From the NCBI RefSeq assembly GCF_004212215.1, contig NZ_QVFV01000012.1, forward strand, positions 23,873-87,872: a stretch of 64,000 nt of DNA, in the 5' to 3' direction. This stretch comes from Leptolyngbya iicbica LK (GTDB lineage Bacteria > Cyanobacteriota > Cyanobacteriia > Phormidesmidales > Phormidesmidaceae). A model generated the notes under the pieces. That model did no database searches. It had not been told where the DNA came from and saw only the letters and a program-made list of their open reading frames with translations. The translations under genes and the position numbers were made by a program. Positions 53,568-64,000 of the stretch are shown in pieces (the first letter of the stretch is position 1; each line of letters begins with the position of its first letter).

Positions 53568-54245
53568 CTACAGCGGTGCCTGCACGGCGGCTCCTTCATT
53601 TTGCGGATGGTTGATGGCTGTCCCAATCGCGATCGCCTCCATTGATGCAGCCTCATAGGGACGCAAGAGTGCGGTCAACTCGCCCCGGTTGTAATGGGTC
53701 GGGTCTAGCCAAACGTCATAAGCGGCTGAGGGCAAAATCACCGGCATCCGATGATGAATCGGCGCCATTAACGTATTCGCCGCAGTCGTCAAAATCGTGC
53801 AAGAGAAGTGCAGCTCATCGGTTTGGGGCGATCGCCAACGTTCCCATAAGCCTGCAAAGGCAAACAGCGATCGCGCTTTGAGCCGAATCAGGTGCGGCTG
53901 CTTAGCTTGCCCCTTGGGAGCCTGCTGCCATTCGTAAAACCCATCTGCCACAATCAAACACCGCCGTCGCTGAAAGGCATCGCGAAAGGCGGGTTTATCC
54001 GCAACGGTTTCTGACCGAGCATTGATCAGCTTGTTGCCAATTTGAACATCTTTGCTCCACCCGGGCACTAAGCCCCAGCGCTTGGCATGATGCAGGCGAT
54101 CGCCAGTACGGCGTGACTGCACAATCACCGAAATATCCTGGCTAGGCGCAATGTTGTATCGCGGGGAGAGTTCCGGCACTGCTGCAAGTTGAAACGTCTG
54201 AGCAACATCTGCCCCGGCATGAGTTTGAGCAAATCGCCCACACAT
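53568..54245 (-). CDS. SOS response-associated peptidase family protein (HMCES/YedK)
   Basis: This 225-residue protein shields abasic sites in single-stranded DNA by a covalent thiazolidine link. The nucleophile Cys2 follows the initiator Met in MCGRFAQTH. Other conserved positions are YNIAPSQDISV, WGLVPGW, KLINARSETVADKPAFRDAF, CLIVADGFYEW (the catalytic Glu region) and APIHHRMPVIL with the conserved His. All are intact, so it is probably functional in abasic-site protection. It is monocistronic, divergent from nothing close, and 55 bp from the end of the SRPBCC gene. Confidence 0.94.
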   Translation of the reverse strand: MCGRFAQTHAGADVAQTFQLAAVPELSPRYNIAPSQDISVIVQSRRTGDRLHHAKRWGLVPGWSKDVQIGNKLINARSETVADKPAFRDAFQRRRCLIVADGFYEWQQAPKGQAKQPHLIRLKARSLFAFAGLWERWRSPQTDELHFSCTILTTAANTLMAPIHHRMPVILPSAAYDVWLDPTHYNRGELTALLRPYEAASMEAIAIGTAINHPQNEGAAVQAPL

Positions 54246-54300
54246 TGCGTAATTCCAATCTCAATTTCCGCCTGCTCTAAACGTTGCCCGTTTCTCAACC

Positions 54301-54894
54301 CTAAGCTTGGAGAGCTGTTTGCTGCTGGGCCATTTCGTTTCGCAAGTTGGCCGTCATTTCAGTCAGCCCGGACTCAAACACTTCGAAAAAATAAGGTTGT
54401 AGCGGGCCCATACTGGCCTTAGCCTCAATCTTTTGTACAAGCAGGGTTGCGTCGGCTTGATTGGGTCCGCTGACGGGTGAAAGCTCCCAAGTCCCGTTCA
54501 TTTCATCCAGCGTACCGTCCACCATGCGGTATTCAATCCGCTCCTGGGGATACTCGATGTTCTCGGTCACGATTTTGACGCGGATGGGCAAAATGCCGAC
54601 TTTGCGGCTGTCTTTCCGCTCAACCAGTACACAATTGTCGCGTCTTTCCAGCACGCGGCTAGCCTTGACCGAAGGCAAGAAATCGGGAAAGCGTTCGTAA
54701 TTAGTCAGAACGTCCCACACTACTGACGCGGGCGCGGGCACTAGTGATAGCACCGTGTAGGTTCCCTCACTGCCGAGCATCACGACCTCCCCGGCCTGCA
54801 GAGCTTGCTGCTGCTCGGGAGCCAAATCGAGGGTTAACTGGTCGAGGGAAGACGTGAGAGACATAAGATATGAACTAAATACTTGTACCTTCAT
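54301..54894 (-). CDS. SRPBCC family (polyketide cyclase-like) protein
   Basis: A 197-residue helix-grip protein. The core reads LVPAPASVVWDVLTNYERFPDFLPSVKASRVLER, then DSRKVGILPIRVKIVTENIEYPQERIEYRMVDGTLDEMNGTWEL, a pattern shared with Coq10-like proteins in cyanobacteria and plastids. Such proteins bind hydrophobic ligands such as quinones. The start may be ATG 54894 or the in-frame ATG at 54864. The former would nearly abut the divergent HugZ-like start at 54911. Confidence 0.82.
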   Translation of the reverse strand: MKVQVFSSYLMSLTSSLDQLTLDLAPEQQQALQAGEVVMLGSEGTYTVLSLVPAPASVVWDVLTNYERFPDFLPSVKASRVLERRDNCVLVERKDSRKVGILPIRVKIVTENIEYPQERIEYRMVDGTLDEMNGTWELSPVSGPNQADATLLVQKIEAKASMGPLQPYFFEVFESGLTEMTANLRNEMAQQQTALQA

Positions 54895-54910
54895 CGTAAC
54901 GAATTATTGC

Positions 54911-55399
54911 ATGGTTAGTTTCTCGGATGTTCAATCCGCCTACGTAGATTTCCCGACTCAGGTGCAGAGCCTCATGCTAAGCACGGTCACTCCTGAAGGG
55001 CAACCGCAGGCCAGCTACACCCCATTTGTGATGGGTCGCGATCGCACCTTCTACATTTTTGTCAGTGGTCTTTCTAGCCATACTCAAAATCTGCAAAAGA
55101 CTTCTCAAGCAGGCATCCTACTCATCGAAGATGAAGCTCAAGCGCAACAAATTTTTGCTCGGCGACGTTTGATGTACGACTGTGATGTCACCTTGATCGA
55201 ACGTCACGATCCCCAATGGGCCAACCTGGCAGATCAGTTTAAGCGGCGATTTGGCAACCTGATTGATATGTTGCGGCAGTTGCCTGATTTTCAAATTTTT
55301 CAACTCGCACCCAGTGGTGGCCGTTTTGTCGTGGGCTTTGGGGCGGCCTATGAGGTCAACCCCGACAATCTGGAACAGTTGATGCCCACCGAAAATTAA
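54911..55399 (+). CDS. HugZ/HutZ-like pyridoxamine-5'-phosphate-oxidase-fold protein
   Basis: From ATG 54911 the protein has 162 residues of the split-barrel flavin-binding fold. LMLSTVTPEGQPQASYTPFV and YIFVSGLSSHTQNLQKTSQAGILLIEDEAQAQQIFARRRLMYDCDVTLIER match the HugZ family of haem-degrading or haem-storing proteins. The C-terminal LPDFQIFQLAPSGGRFVVGFGAAYEV is also typical. In pathogens HugZ opens haem with help of a C-terminal His, which is not obvious here, so a haem role is a family-based guess. It is divergent from the SRPBCC gene. Confidence 0.83.
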   Translation: MVSFSDVQSAYVDFPTQVQSLMLSTVTPEGQPQASYTPFVMGRDRTFYIFVSGLSSHTQNLQKTSQAGILLIEDEAQAQQIFARRRLMYDCDVTLIERHDPQWANLADQFKRRFGNLIDMLRQLPDFQIFQLAPSGGRFVVGFGAAYEVNPDNLEQLMPTEN

Positions 55400-55786
55400 T
55401 CCTTCGCCCCCGCCTGAGGTTGCTGGCTGAGCAGCCACGTTAGGGGGCTTACGCTCCGGGCCGACGGCGGTTTTGGCAAGCTGGATATCAGCTTGCTACC
55501 CAGCGGGAACCACCAGGTGACAATCGCTCAACCCATCCTTTTCGAACTGCTCTCCTCACCTTCCGGAAACTGTGTAGAAGGCTTATGGGTTCTGGTACAA
55601 GTGTTAAAGTTTTCTCCAAACATTCTGCGCAGGACAGCGTTTAGGTGTAGCTTTGAGAAGTTAAATTTGGCTCACACGCCAAGCTCCAAACCCTTACACA
55701 CTAATTTTTCTGCCTCATATGATCACGCTGATTTAATTGAGCGCAAATGGGGCAAACTATTGTGAACATTAGCCCAAAATACTTTT
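55400..55786. other. 387-bp gap before the HpsJ-like gene
   Basis: I see no supported gene. A 90-codon frame at 55493-55765 has no family features and an atypical Ser/Leu-rich composition. There are no strong hairpins or repeats. It is probably promoter and leader of the following gene. Confidence 0.45.
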
Positions 55787-56566
55787 ATGACTGCTGAAAA
55801 AACTTTCGCCAGCGCGGCTGCCTCCCCCCTTGCGGCGACCGCCCTCAAATTAGTAGGTGTCGTCACTATCCTGTCAGCACTCCTCGATTTTCTAGTGCTG
55901 TTGATTCCCCCTAATTTTTTAGATGCGCAATGGCAACTGAATGCGACGACTCAAATCGTGGATCGAGGCATTGTGCCGTTAGTTGGGATTTCCCTACTTT
56001 TAGCAGGCTATTGGATTGACCGCAGTGCTGGGACTGCGAGATCCAGCGGTAATCTGCTGACCGATCTCCGATTCTGGGCTTGTGTGGTGTCCAGCATTTT
56101 GGGCCTCGTCTTCCTGTTGCTGACTTTCTTGCATGTGAACAATGTGCGCATTACGGCTCAAGAAGCTCTGGCGCAGGTCGCGCGAGAAGCTAATCAAGCC
56201 CGCGAAGAGTTGGGCCAGCGACTGGAAGGCGAGCTCAATCAACAGTTGAGCCAGCTTGAAGTCTTGTTTCAGGATGAAGCGCTGTTGGATCAAGCGATCG
56301 CAGCCGGGCAATTACCAGAAGAGATTCAACAATTTCAAGGCAACCCTGATGGCTTGAATGAGTTTTTGTCAGAGCGAGCGGGACAAGCGGCCCAAGAGAT
56401 TGAGACCGAAATCGGCACTCGTCAGGAAGACGCGCGCGCACGAGTCCGGCAAGAGGCGATTAAATCTGCTGCGCGAATTTCAATCAGCAGCTTTTTGATG
56501 TCGATCGCTTACATCGTGATTGGTTGGACGGGGCTTCGTCGCCTCATGAGCATGGGGGGTGCTTAG
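55787..56566 (+). CDS. HpsJ-like membrane protein
   Basis: A 259-residue protein with hydrophobic helices at about 20-42 (LKLVGVVTILSALLDFLVLLIPP), 58-76 (RGIVPLVGISLLLAGYWID) and 93-115 (FWACVVSSILGLVFLLLTFLHV). A long Glu/Gln/Ala-rich coiled coil (about 120-230) follows, and a last helix near the C-terminus (SISSFLMSIAYIVIGWTGLRRL). I recognise the architecture as the HpsJ family, one member of which lies in a locus for hormogonium polysaccharide and gliding motility. The other motility genes are not here, so a role in motility is only suggested. A terminator follows 56 bp downstream. Confidence 0.7.
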   Translation: MTAEKTFASAAASPLAATALKLVGVVTILSALLDFLVLLIPPNFLDAQWQLNATTQIVDRGIVPLVGISLLLAGYWIDRSAGTARSSGNLLTDLRFWACVVSSILGLVFLLLTFLHVNNVRITAQEALAQVAREANQAREELGQRLEGELNQQLSQLEVLFQDEALLDQAIAAGQLPEEIQQFQGNPDGLNEFLSERAGQAAQEIETEIGTRQEDARARVRQEAIKSAARISISSFLMSIAYIVIGWTGLRRLMSMGGA

Positions 56567-56621
56567 GCGATACTATAGCCGCCTGCATCCGCGTACGGAA
56601 TCTTTATTTCACACATCATAG

Positions 56622-56664
56622 GCCCGGTAGATGGCAGGATTAATCTGTCATTTGCCGGGCTTTT
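56622..56664 (+). terminator. probable terminator after the HpsJ-like gene
   Basis: GCCCGG (56622-56627) and CCGGGC (56655-56660) close a hairpin whose inner part also pairs (GGCAG with CTGTC, roughly). TTTTGG follows. Confidence 0.6.
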
Positions 56665-56764
56665 GGCTGGTATCACTGGCTCACTGCCGGGCAGCTTGAG
56701 GCCGGAGAAATCGGCCGCTTAGTTGCAAAATCTTCTGCTTTCGAGACAGGATGATTGTCAAGGG

Positions 56765-58225
56765 ATGTCGGCATCTTGGAAAAGCCGCATCCAGGAGCCT
56801 AAAATTTTGCGAAAACTGCCGTCCTTGCCTTTTTCAGTCAAATTTGCGTACGGTACTGGAGAACTGGCAGCGGCAGTACCCTCGAGCCTATCTGCCTTTT
56901 TCCTGCTGTACTTTTTTACGGATGTCGCAGGGATGACCCCAGCGCTGGCCGGGGGCGTCCTCATGTTTGGCCGGCTATGGGATGCCATCAACGATCCGCT
57001 GATTGGCTGGCTTAGCGATCGCACGCGATCGCCCCTCGGTCGTCGCTATCCTTGGATGCTGGCAGGGGTCGTGCCCCTGTCGATTTGCTTCATTCTGTTG
57101 TGGACGGTGCCCCCAGTCGAAACTCAATGGGGATTGTTCACTTATTACGCGCTCTTGTCACTGTTTGCCTTTGCGTCGCTCACTTCCGTCCAACTGCCCT
57201 ATACGGCCCTTGCGGCAGAGCTCTCAGATGATTATGACGAGCGTACGGCTCTCATCGGTATGAAGTCAGCCTTCAGCATTGGCGGCAGCATTCTTGGCTT
57301 GGTGATGGCGCAAATCGTCTTCGATCGCATTAGTGACCCCGAGGCGCAGTATCACCTTCTGGGGCGACTGTCGGCGAGTCTAGCCGTGTTTATGATCGTG
57401 TTTTGTGTGGTCGGCACCTATCGCCGCTACTGGCAGGTCCAGGCTCACCGCGATCGCTCCCGCGCGCATCCGGCCACGACTTCCCTATTCGTAGAAATTC
57501 GCAGTGTGTTTCGGAACTCAGCGTTTCGTAAAATTCTCGGCCTTTATCTCTGTGGTTGGATTGGTATTCAACTCACGGCAGTGATGCTGCCCTACTTTGT
57601 TGGAGCCTGGATGGGACTGCCAGAAAGTCACTTTGCGCGTATGGCTCTGACCGTTCAGGGCACCGCGATCGCCATGGTCGTCGTGTGGGAGCGCGTTGCT
57701 AAATTCAGCGATAAGCGAACCATTTTTTTGTTAGGCGCCCCCCTGGCAATTTTTGCGTTGACCGCGCTGCTGACACTACAACCCGGCAATGTGACCATGA
57801 TGTATCTGCTGGGCATGTTTGCGGGAATGGGGGTCGCCACGCTTTACATGGTCCCATTTTCCATGTTGCCCGACGTCGTCGACCTCGACGAGTTAGAAAC
57901 CGGGTTACGCCGCGAAGGGCTGTATTTCAGTGCGGTTGTCTTTCTCCAAAAAGTGGGGATTGCGATCGCCCTGTTCGCCTCCGGTAGTCTGCTCGATTTG
58001 ACCGGATTCGTCGCCAATGCCGCCAATCAGCCAGATTTGGCCCTTTGGACAATTCGTCTGCTGATTGGCCCCTTGCCAGCAATATTGCTGTTGGGTAGTG
58101 TTTGGTTTGCCTATCGCTATCCCATCAGCCGCGATCGCCATCAACAGATTTTGTTGGCACTGGCCGAGCGACGACCACCAGAGCATCCGACTCCGCCTGC
58201 CTCCATCGCGAGCAAGTCAAGTTAA
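56765..58225 (+). CDS. GPH-family (MFS) sugar:cation symporter
   Basis: A 12-helix transporter of 486 residues from ATG 56765. An upstream TTG at 56723 is possible. Family motifs are FAYGTGELAAAVPSSLSAFFLLYFFTDVAGM, then GRLWDAINDPLIGWLSDRTRSPLGRRYPWML, the glycoside-pentoside-hexuronide (GPH) signature, and LAAELSDDYDERTALIGMKSAF. MLPDVVDLDELETGLRREGLYFSAVVFLQKVGIAIALF in the second half is also typical. Such carriers move glycosides with Na+ or H+. The substrate is unknown. It stands alone ahead of thf1. Confidence 0.9.
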   Translation: MSASWKSRIQEPKILRKLPSLPFSVKFAYGTGELAAAVPSSLSAFFLLYFFTDVAGMTPALAGGVLMFGRLWDAINDPLIGWLSDRTRSPLGRRYPWMLAGVVPLSICFILLWTVPPVETQWGLFTYYALLSLFAFASLTSVQLPYTALAAELSDDYDERTALIGMKSAFSIGGSILGLVMAQIVFDRISDPEAQYHLLGRLSASLAVFMIVFCVVGTYRRYWQVQAHRDRSRAHPATTSLFVEIRSVFRNSAFRKILGLYLCGWIGIQLTAVMLPYFVGAWMGLPESHFARMALTVQGTAIAMVVVWERVAKFSDKRTIFLLGAPLAIFALTALLTLQPGNVTMMYLLGMFAGMGVATLYMVPFSMLPDVVDLDELETGLRREGLYFSAVVFLQKVGIAIALFASGSLLDLTGFVANAANQPDLALWTIRLLIGPLPAILLLGSVWFAYRYPISRDRHQQILLALAERRPPEHPTPPASIASKSS

Positions 58226-58377
58226 AGTCAGTGGCCTGGAGACTGGGGATGGCGAGTTCCTGTTGAGTAACTGATCCCCATTCACAGCAGCCCACTTGGT
58301 CGATATGCCGAAGATGATCCCTTGGCAAAGCGTCTGCAAACGGTAAGATAGAAAAGCTGTAGTCTCGGCAAAGTCTT

Positions 58378-59166
58378 GTGAGCAACGTCCGCACTGTATC
58401 TGACACCAAACGCGCCTTTTACGAAAACTTTGACCGCCCAGTTACGTCGGTATATCGCCGCGTGATTGAAGAACTCATGGTGGAGATGCATCTCCTGTCG
58501 GTGAGTGGTGACTTTGTCTACGACCCCATTTATGCGTTGGGCATCGTGACGACCTACGACACCTTTATGGAAGGTTATCGCCCCGAAGGTGATGTCGAAC
58601 CGATTTTCGTGGCTCTGTGTAAATCCGTAGAGTCCACCCCAGAGCAATATCGCAACGATGCCCAACACGCTCTGAGCACTGTCGAGGGTATGTCGCTCGA
58701 CGACCTTAAGTCACTTTTAGGCAACTTATCTGAAGCCAATGCCGAAGGTCTTGCGACAATTTTAAAGGGAGTCGCTGAGCGCGATCGCTTCAAATATAGC
58801 CGGGCTTTTGGCATTGGCTTTTATACTCTCACCGCCAAGATTGACGCTGATTTAATTCAAGACAAAGAGTCACTGATGGCCTTTATGAAAGAGGCCGCCG
58901 AAGCACTTGGCATCTCTTTCGACAAGCTCCAAAAAGATATCGAGCTTTATCGCAGTAATCTAGACAAGATGGTGCAAGCCAAGGCACTCATGGCAGAAGT
59001 GCTAGAAGCAGAACGGAAAAAGCGCGAAGAACGGGCGCAAGCAAAAGCTGAAAAAGAGCAGGCGACTAGTTCGCCAGAGTCAGCCGATGTAACCTCAGAA
59101 GAAGTTGCTGCTGAACCCGTTGCGACGCCTGCTGCAGAAACTGACGAGCAGTCTCCGTCTGCTTAG
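58378..59166 (+). CDS. thf1: photosystem II biogenesis protein Thf1/Psb29
   Basis: This protein is needed for stable photosystem II repair and for FtsH protease accumulation. In plants it is called THF1. The 262 residues start at GTG 58378. The conserved core reads RTVSDTKRAFYENFDRPVTSVYRRVIEELMVEMHLLSV, DFVYDPIYALGIVTTYDTFMEGYRPE, and FKYSRAFGIGFYTL. The last 65 residues are a charged coiled coil (AERKKREERAQAKAEKEQ) followed by a Glu/Ala/Thr-rich disordered tail, longer than in some homologues. It is probably peripheral on thylakoids. Confidence 0.95.
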   Translation: MSNVRTVSDTKRAFYENFDRPVTSVYRRVIEELMVEMHLLSVSGDFVYDPIYALGIVTTYDTFMEGYRPEGDVEPIFVALCKSVESTPEQYRNDAQHALSTVEGMSLDDLKSLLGNLSEANAEGLATILKGVAERDRFKYSRAFGIGFYTLTAKIDADLIQDKESLMAFMKEAAEALGISFDKLQKDIELYRSNLDKMVQAKALMAEVLEAERKKREERAQAKAEKEQATSSPESADVTSEEVAAEPVATPAAETDEQSPSA

Positions 59167-59357
59167 TCGTCTTACAGCGGATGTTGACCGGCGGGCAAAA
59201 CGTTTGGCTAGTGCATTCATGCTGCCACGGCTGAAGAATCGGCATTCCTCAACCGCGACATGAGTTGGTTGCAGAGCCCGATGCTGGCGATGCTTAGCGT
59301 TAGGCTCTGCTGATGCATTAAGTCGAAAATCATGATGTTTCAACTGCTGGGTGCTCC

Positions 59358-60446
59358 TCAATATTGAGCAACAGTGGGGGTCGTTGCGGGATTAGGCGTC
59401 TGCGGTTGCGATCGCAATTGCCCCATAACCGCCGCAATCTGTTCCAACGCCGTATCAATGTCGGCTTGGTCAACCATCAGGTTAGTAACGGCTCGCAAAG
59501 TGTGGGCAGCGGTAGGTAAGACGCCGACGCCGACGGCTGCTAACTCGTTGGCCAAGACCGTTGCCGGTAGAGTGGGCGGAGTGTGGAAATACACTAGATT
59601 TGTAACCACTGTGTCAAGGTCAACACTGATGCCGTCGATAGCCTGTAACCCTTGAGCCAATCTTTGGGCATGGGCATGATCATCAGTTAGGCGATCTCGT
59701 TGGTGTTTAAGGGCATAGAGCGCTCCGGCGGCAATAATGCCTGCTTGGCGCATGCCGCCACCAAACATTTTGCGAAACCGTCGCGCTCGCTGCATCAATT
59801 CCTTAGAACCAACTAGAGCTGAACCGACCGGGGCACCTAACCCCTTCGAAAAGCATACGCTCACAGTGTCAAAGGGGTTTGCATACTCGGCTTCCGTAAT
59901 TCCAGTGGCGATACAGGCATTCCAAAAGCGGGCGCCGTCGAGATGCAGTCGCAGATTATTCGCTTGACACACTTGAGCGATCGCCCGAATTTCTGATAAC
60001 GGAAATATACTGCCGCCGCCACGGTTGTGAGTGTTTTCCAAACAGACAAGCTTGGTGCGAGGGTAGTGTTCATTCCAGGGGCGCAGGGCGGCTTGTAGAT
60101 CAGCGGCAGTAAAGATGCCGCGATCGCCCGTAATGAGCTTGCACATGACCCCAGACAGCGCTGCCGGACCGCCCGCCTCATAAAAATAAATGTGCGCCTG
60201 GCTTTCCAGAATAATTTCATCGCCGGGTTCAGTGTGAATGCGCAGTGCGACTTGATTAGTCATCGTGCCTGAGGGCATGTATACGGCGGCTTCTTTGCCG
60301 AGCAGTTCGGCTACGGTTTCTTCTAATTCGTTGACAGTCGGGTCATCGCCCAGGACATCATCGCCGACCGGGGCATCGGCGATCACTTGGCGCATGGCGG
60401 GCGTAGGCTGAGTCACAGTATCGCTACGTAAATCAATCATCATCAA
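59358..60446 (-). CDS. ltaE: low-specificity L-threonine aldolase
   Basis: This PLP enzyme cleaves L-threonine or L-allo-threonine to glycine and acetaldehyde. The 362 residues show [18 protein letters not shown] near the start (one of several in-frame ATGs at 60446-60440), [63 protein letters not shown] and the PLP lysine in [13 protein letters not shown]. All substrate and cofactor positions known for LtaE appear intact. It is monocistronic on the minus strand. Confidence 0.94.
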   Translation of the reverse strand: MMMIDLRSDTVTQPTPAMRQVIADAPVGDDVLGDDPTVNELEETVAELLGKEAAVYMPSGTMTNQVALRIHTEPGDEIILESQAHIYFYEAGGPAALSGVMCKLITGDRGIFTAADLQAALRPWNEHYPRTKLVCLENTHNRGGGSIFPLSEIRAIAQVCQANNLRLHLDGARFWNACIATGITEAEYANPFDTVSVCFSKGLGAPVGSALVGSKELMQRARRFRKMFGGGMRQAGIIAAGALYALKHQRDRLTDDHAHAQRLAQGLQAIDGISVDLDTVVTNLVYFHTPPTLPATVLANELAAVGVGVLPTAAHTLRAVTNLMVDQADIDTALEQIAAVMGQLRSQPQTPNPATTPTVAQY

Positions 60447-60561
60447 GTATTGAGTCCACTATTTGGTGATGGCGCAATGCCTATTTGTGTATGGCTAGCG
60501 GGGACGACCTAATGAGCCCGGTTGCTGTTTAGGCATTACTGCTTGAAGCCAAAAAAACAAA

Positions 60562-60591
60562 AACAGCGAGAAGCGATCGCTCCTCGCTGTT
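60562..60591 (-). terminator. intrinsic terminator of the EF-G gene
   Basis: On the minus strand AACAGCGAG and CTCGCTGTT pair (9 bp). The loop region itself contains the palindrome AGCGATCGCT, built on a HIP1 octamer, so the whole forms a long hairpin. It is followed by TTTGTTTTTTTGG. Confidence 0.9.
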
Positions 60592-60624
60592 AAATTAACG
60601 CAGATAAAGCATCTTCAAGATGGA

Positions 60625-62712
<2,088 letters not shown>

Positions 62713-63243
62713 AACTGCTCTCTAGATTTCTGTGCGACAAACCATTAATGACGACTATTTATGATGATAGTCGTCTGCAAGGTATCTTTGCTGCCTCAAT
62801 AGAGGGGCGTTTGCACTCTGGCTGTCAGAACATACCCACGCTAACTTCAAAAAATGGCAGCATTGCTAATTGTAAAGTGTCATGACCGAAATATGTAAGT
62901 CCCCACGATAGGTTGTTTTGCTCAGACACCGTCTCTCGCTCATTGACGAGCATTTTTGATCTAACAAGCCTTAGTCATCCAGAAGTCCAAGTTCTAGTGC
63001 TCTTTAAGTCTGAGCAACTTACGCCGTCTGACACTACCGGGGAGAGGTGCTTTGCTACTCTCTCGCATTTAATATGGAAGAGGTTAATCAGTGAAGCCAT
63101 TGTCTTTAAAGCGTTGTAGAGACGTGCTGAGGACTGTCTGCTGCAAGAAGCCTAAGCGGCTGCTTAGGCTTCTTTTGCGTAATGAGCTTTAACTAATCAC
63201 CGCCGTGAACTGGACAGCGATCATCCACTAGCAGGTTAATTAT
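62713..63243. other. 531-bp gap with an orphan plus-strand terminator
   Basis: No convincing protein gene lies here. A frame of 68 codons at 62913-63119 (TTG start) has no family features. A perfect terminator on the plus strand ends the gap (next entry), although no plus-strand gene exists nearby. An unlisted small RNA or leader-type transcript could start anywhere between about 62760 and 63100. Confidence 0.4.
63145..63175 (+). terminator. orphan intrinsic terminator
   Basis: AAGAAGCCTAAGC (63145-63157) and GCTTAGGCTTCTT (63162-63174) are perfect 13-bp arms with a 4-base loop. TTTTG follows on the plus strand. On the minus strand no T-run follows, so it should work for a plus-strand transcript. 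Confidence 0.7.
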
Positions 63244-63732
63244 TTAGATGGTTTCGTCAGCTCTAGGAGCAGCCCCCATCGGTTCTACGGCGTTTCTTAA
63301 TAGTGTGATCTGAGCTTCAAAATCCAGCGTCTCGATCGCTGCTAGCAATTCTTGTCCTTGCTGACTGAATTCGTAATTGTCAGGCATGGCGATAATCTCA
63401 CCGCGATCCATACCAATAGCTAGAGCATACCAAAAGGCCAGTTTAGTGTTTGTACTCAAAGAACCGTACTCACGACTGATGAGGTTGTTGGGATCTTTGT
63501 GAGCGATCGCCCTCATCGCAGCTAGTTGATCTTGTTTGGACTGCTGCTTCACTTGCTCATACAACCCTTCGGCAATTTTCGCTGCTGCCGCCCCTGGTGC
63601 AGCAGGGGTAATCGACTGGCCCATTTTTCGATAGACAAACCACAACCAAGCGAGTTGATCATCAACGCTCAATCCGCGAAAAATTTTGCAAGCTTTCTCA
63701 AGATTATTGACGGCATTAGAAAAAGTCGTCAT
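63244..63732 (-). CDS. hcp: helical carotenoid protein (OCP N-terminal-domain homologue)
   Basis: A 162-residue all-helical protein equal to the N-terminal domain of the orange carotenoid protein without the C-terminal sensor domain. Landmarks are DDQLAWLWFVYRKMGQSITPAAPGAA, TKLAFWYALAIGMDRGEII, ITLLRNAVEPMG and the conserved aromatic residues that line the carotenoid tunnel. Such proteins bind a carotenoid and quench singlet oxygen, and some quench phycobilisomes. Which HCP clade this belongs to cannot be told by eye. No full OCP or free C-terminal-domain homologue is in the window. Confidence 0.92.
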   Translation of the reverse strand: MTTFSNAVNNLEKACKIFRGLSVDDQLAWLWFVYRKMGQSITPAAPGAAAAKIAEGLYEQVKQQSKQDQLAAMRAIAHKDPNNLISREYGSLSTNTKLAFWYALAIGMDRGEIIAMPDNYEFSQQGQELLAAIETLDFEAQITLLRNAVEPMGAAPRADETI

Positions 63733-64000
63733 TCAAGAAATCCTCTGTTGCTCCATAAACAAGCATGAACCAAGAGCTACTGAGTCAGTTACTGTGAATC
63801 AGCACACAAAGTACAAGTTGTTCTTATGACAAGGATCACTTAATTCCAAGACTTTTGACATCCTGCCCCCGCCAGAAAAACTCTCTCTCATTCGAGAGAG
63901 ATGATTATCCGCAAAGTACAGGGACAAAACTATGGCGGTGAAAGCTGCAAGCTAACCGTGGTCGGGATTTGACAAATCGAGGAGCGAGGCGGTGAGCTAG
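63733..64000. other. upstream region of the carotenoid-protein gene to the window end
   Basis: I see no gene in these 268 bases. A small hairpin CTCTCTC (63881-63887) with GAGAGAG (63894-63900) lies about 150 bp before the gene start. Confidence 0.4.

Noticed and set aside
55493..55765. 90-codon plus-strand frame in a gap
   Set aside because: Atypical composition, no ribosome site, no family resemblance; treated as intergenic.
63850..63910. Possible insertion-sequence end near the window edge
   Set aside because: The GACATCCTG-like string and the small hairpin recall IS200/IS605 ends, but there is no transposase or matching second end in view.

Overview
The window is chromosomal DNA of a phycobilisome-bearing cyanobacterium, probably filamentous. 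The octamer GCGATCGC (HIP1) is scattered through genes and gaps at high density. The photosynthetic genes are cyanobacterial: psbV, thf1/psb29, phosphoribulokinase, a ferredoxin-NADP reductase with a CpcD-type phycobilisome-linker domain, and a helical carotenoid protein. Several small families are near-exclusive to cyanobacteria (DUF2499/Ycf49, DUF3593, DUF3285, DUF4912, HpsJ). The genus cannot be fixed from this sequence alone.

Positions 1-12480 form a phosphonate-use island. On the minus strand lie a GntR/HutC regulator (phnF) and the phosphonate ABC transporter phnC-phnD-phnE, with phnE cut by the window edge. Divergently, on the plus strand, runs a C-P lyase operon phnG-phnH-phnO-like-phnI-phnJ-phnK-phnL-phnM. 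It is followed by a PhnZ-type HD oxygenase, an unrecognised transglutaminase-like protein and an ArsH flavoprotein. Regulatory signals can be read: two related palindromes suited to PhnF, and 11-bp-period Pho-box-like repeats before phnF, before phnC and inside the operon before phnM. A hairpin plus T-run between phnD and phnE should lower permease expression. The likely logic is activation by phosphate starvation, repression by PhnF, C-P bond cleavage by the lyase, and a possible oxidative side route through the HD enzyme. phnN and phnP are not in the window.

Positions 12581-25414 hold a tRNA-Arg(UCU), two cyanobacterial proteins of unknown role, DhnA-type fructose-bisphosphate aldolase, a VOC protein, the DUF3593/DUF2499 pair, csaB, prmC, hom, petH and prk. 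petH and prk are divergent across an 887-bp gap.

Positions 25415-35453 are the most unusual part outside phn. A DUF4912 protein with a Rho-N-like head is followed by a 1380-residue protein made of three TIR units, a coiled coil, one membrane helix and 14 WD40 repeats, with no NTPase domain. Two free-standing cyclic-nucleotide-binding-domain proteins without DNA-binding domains, an RMD1/DUF155 protein, a CnoX-like thioredoxin-TPR protein and TenA follow.

Positions 35704-64000 are mainly housekeeping: a mechanosensitive-channel-like protein, polyphosphate kinase, a CIA30 protein, an AlkA-type glycosylase, psbV, accD, a divergent squalene/phytoene synthase-like protein, ybeY, a DgkA-family kinase, a TrpG/PabA amidotransferase, an O-methyltransferase, a LytM peptidase, a CPA2 antiporter, a lone Trypco1 protein, a Crp/Fnr regulator, an HMCES/YedK protein, a HugZ-like protein, an HpsJ-like protein, a GPH transporter, thf1, threonine aldolase, an EF-G paralogue and a helical carotenoid protein.

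All assignments were made by reading the sequence and recalling families. No database search was run.
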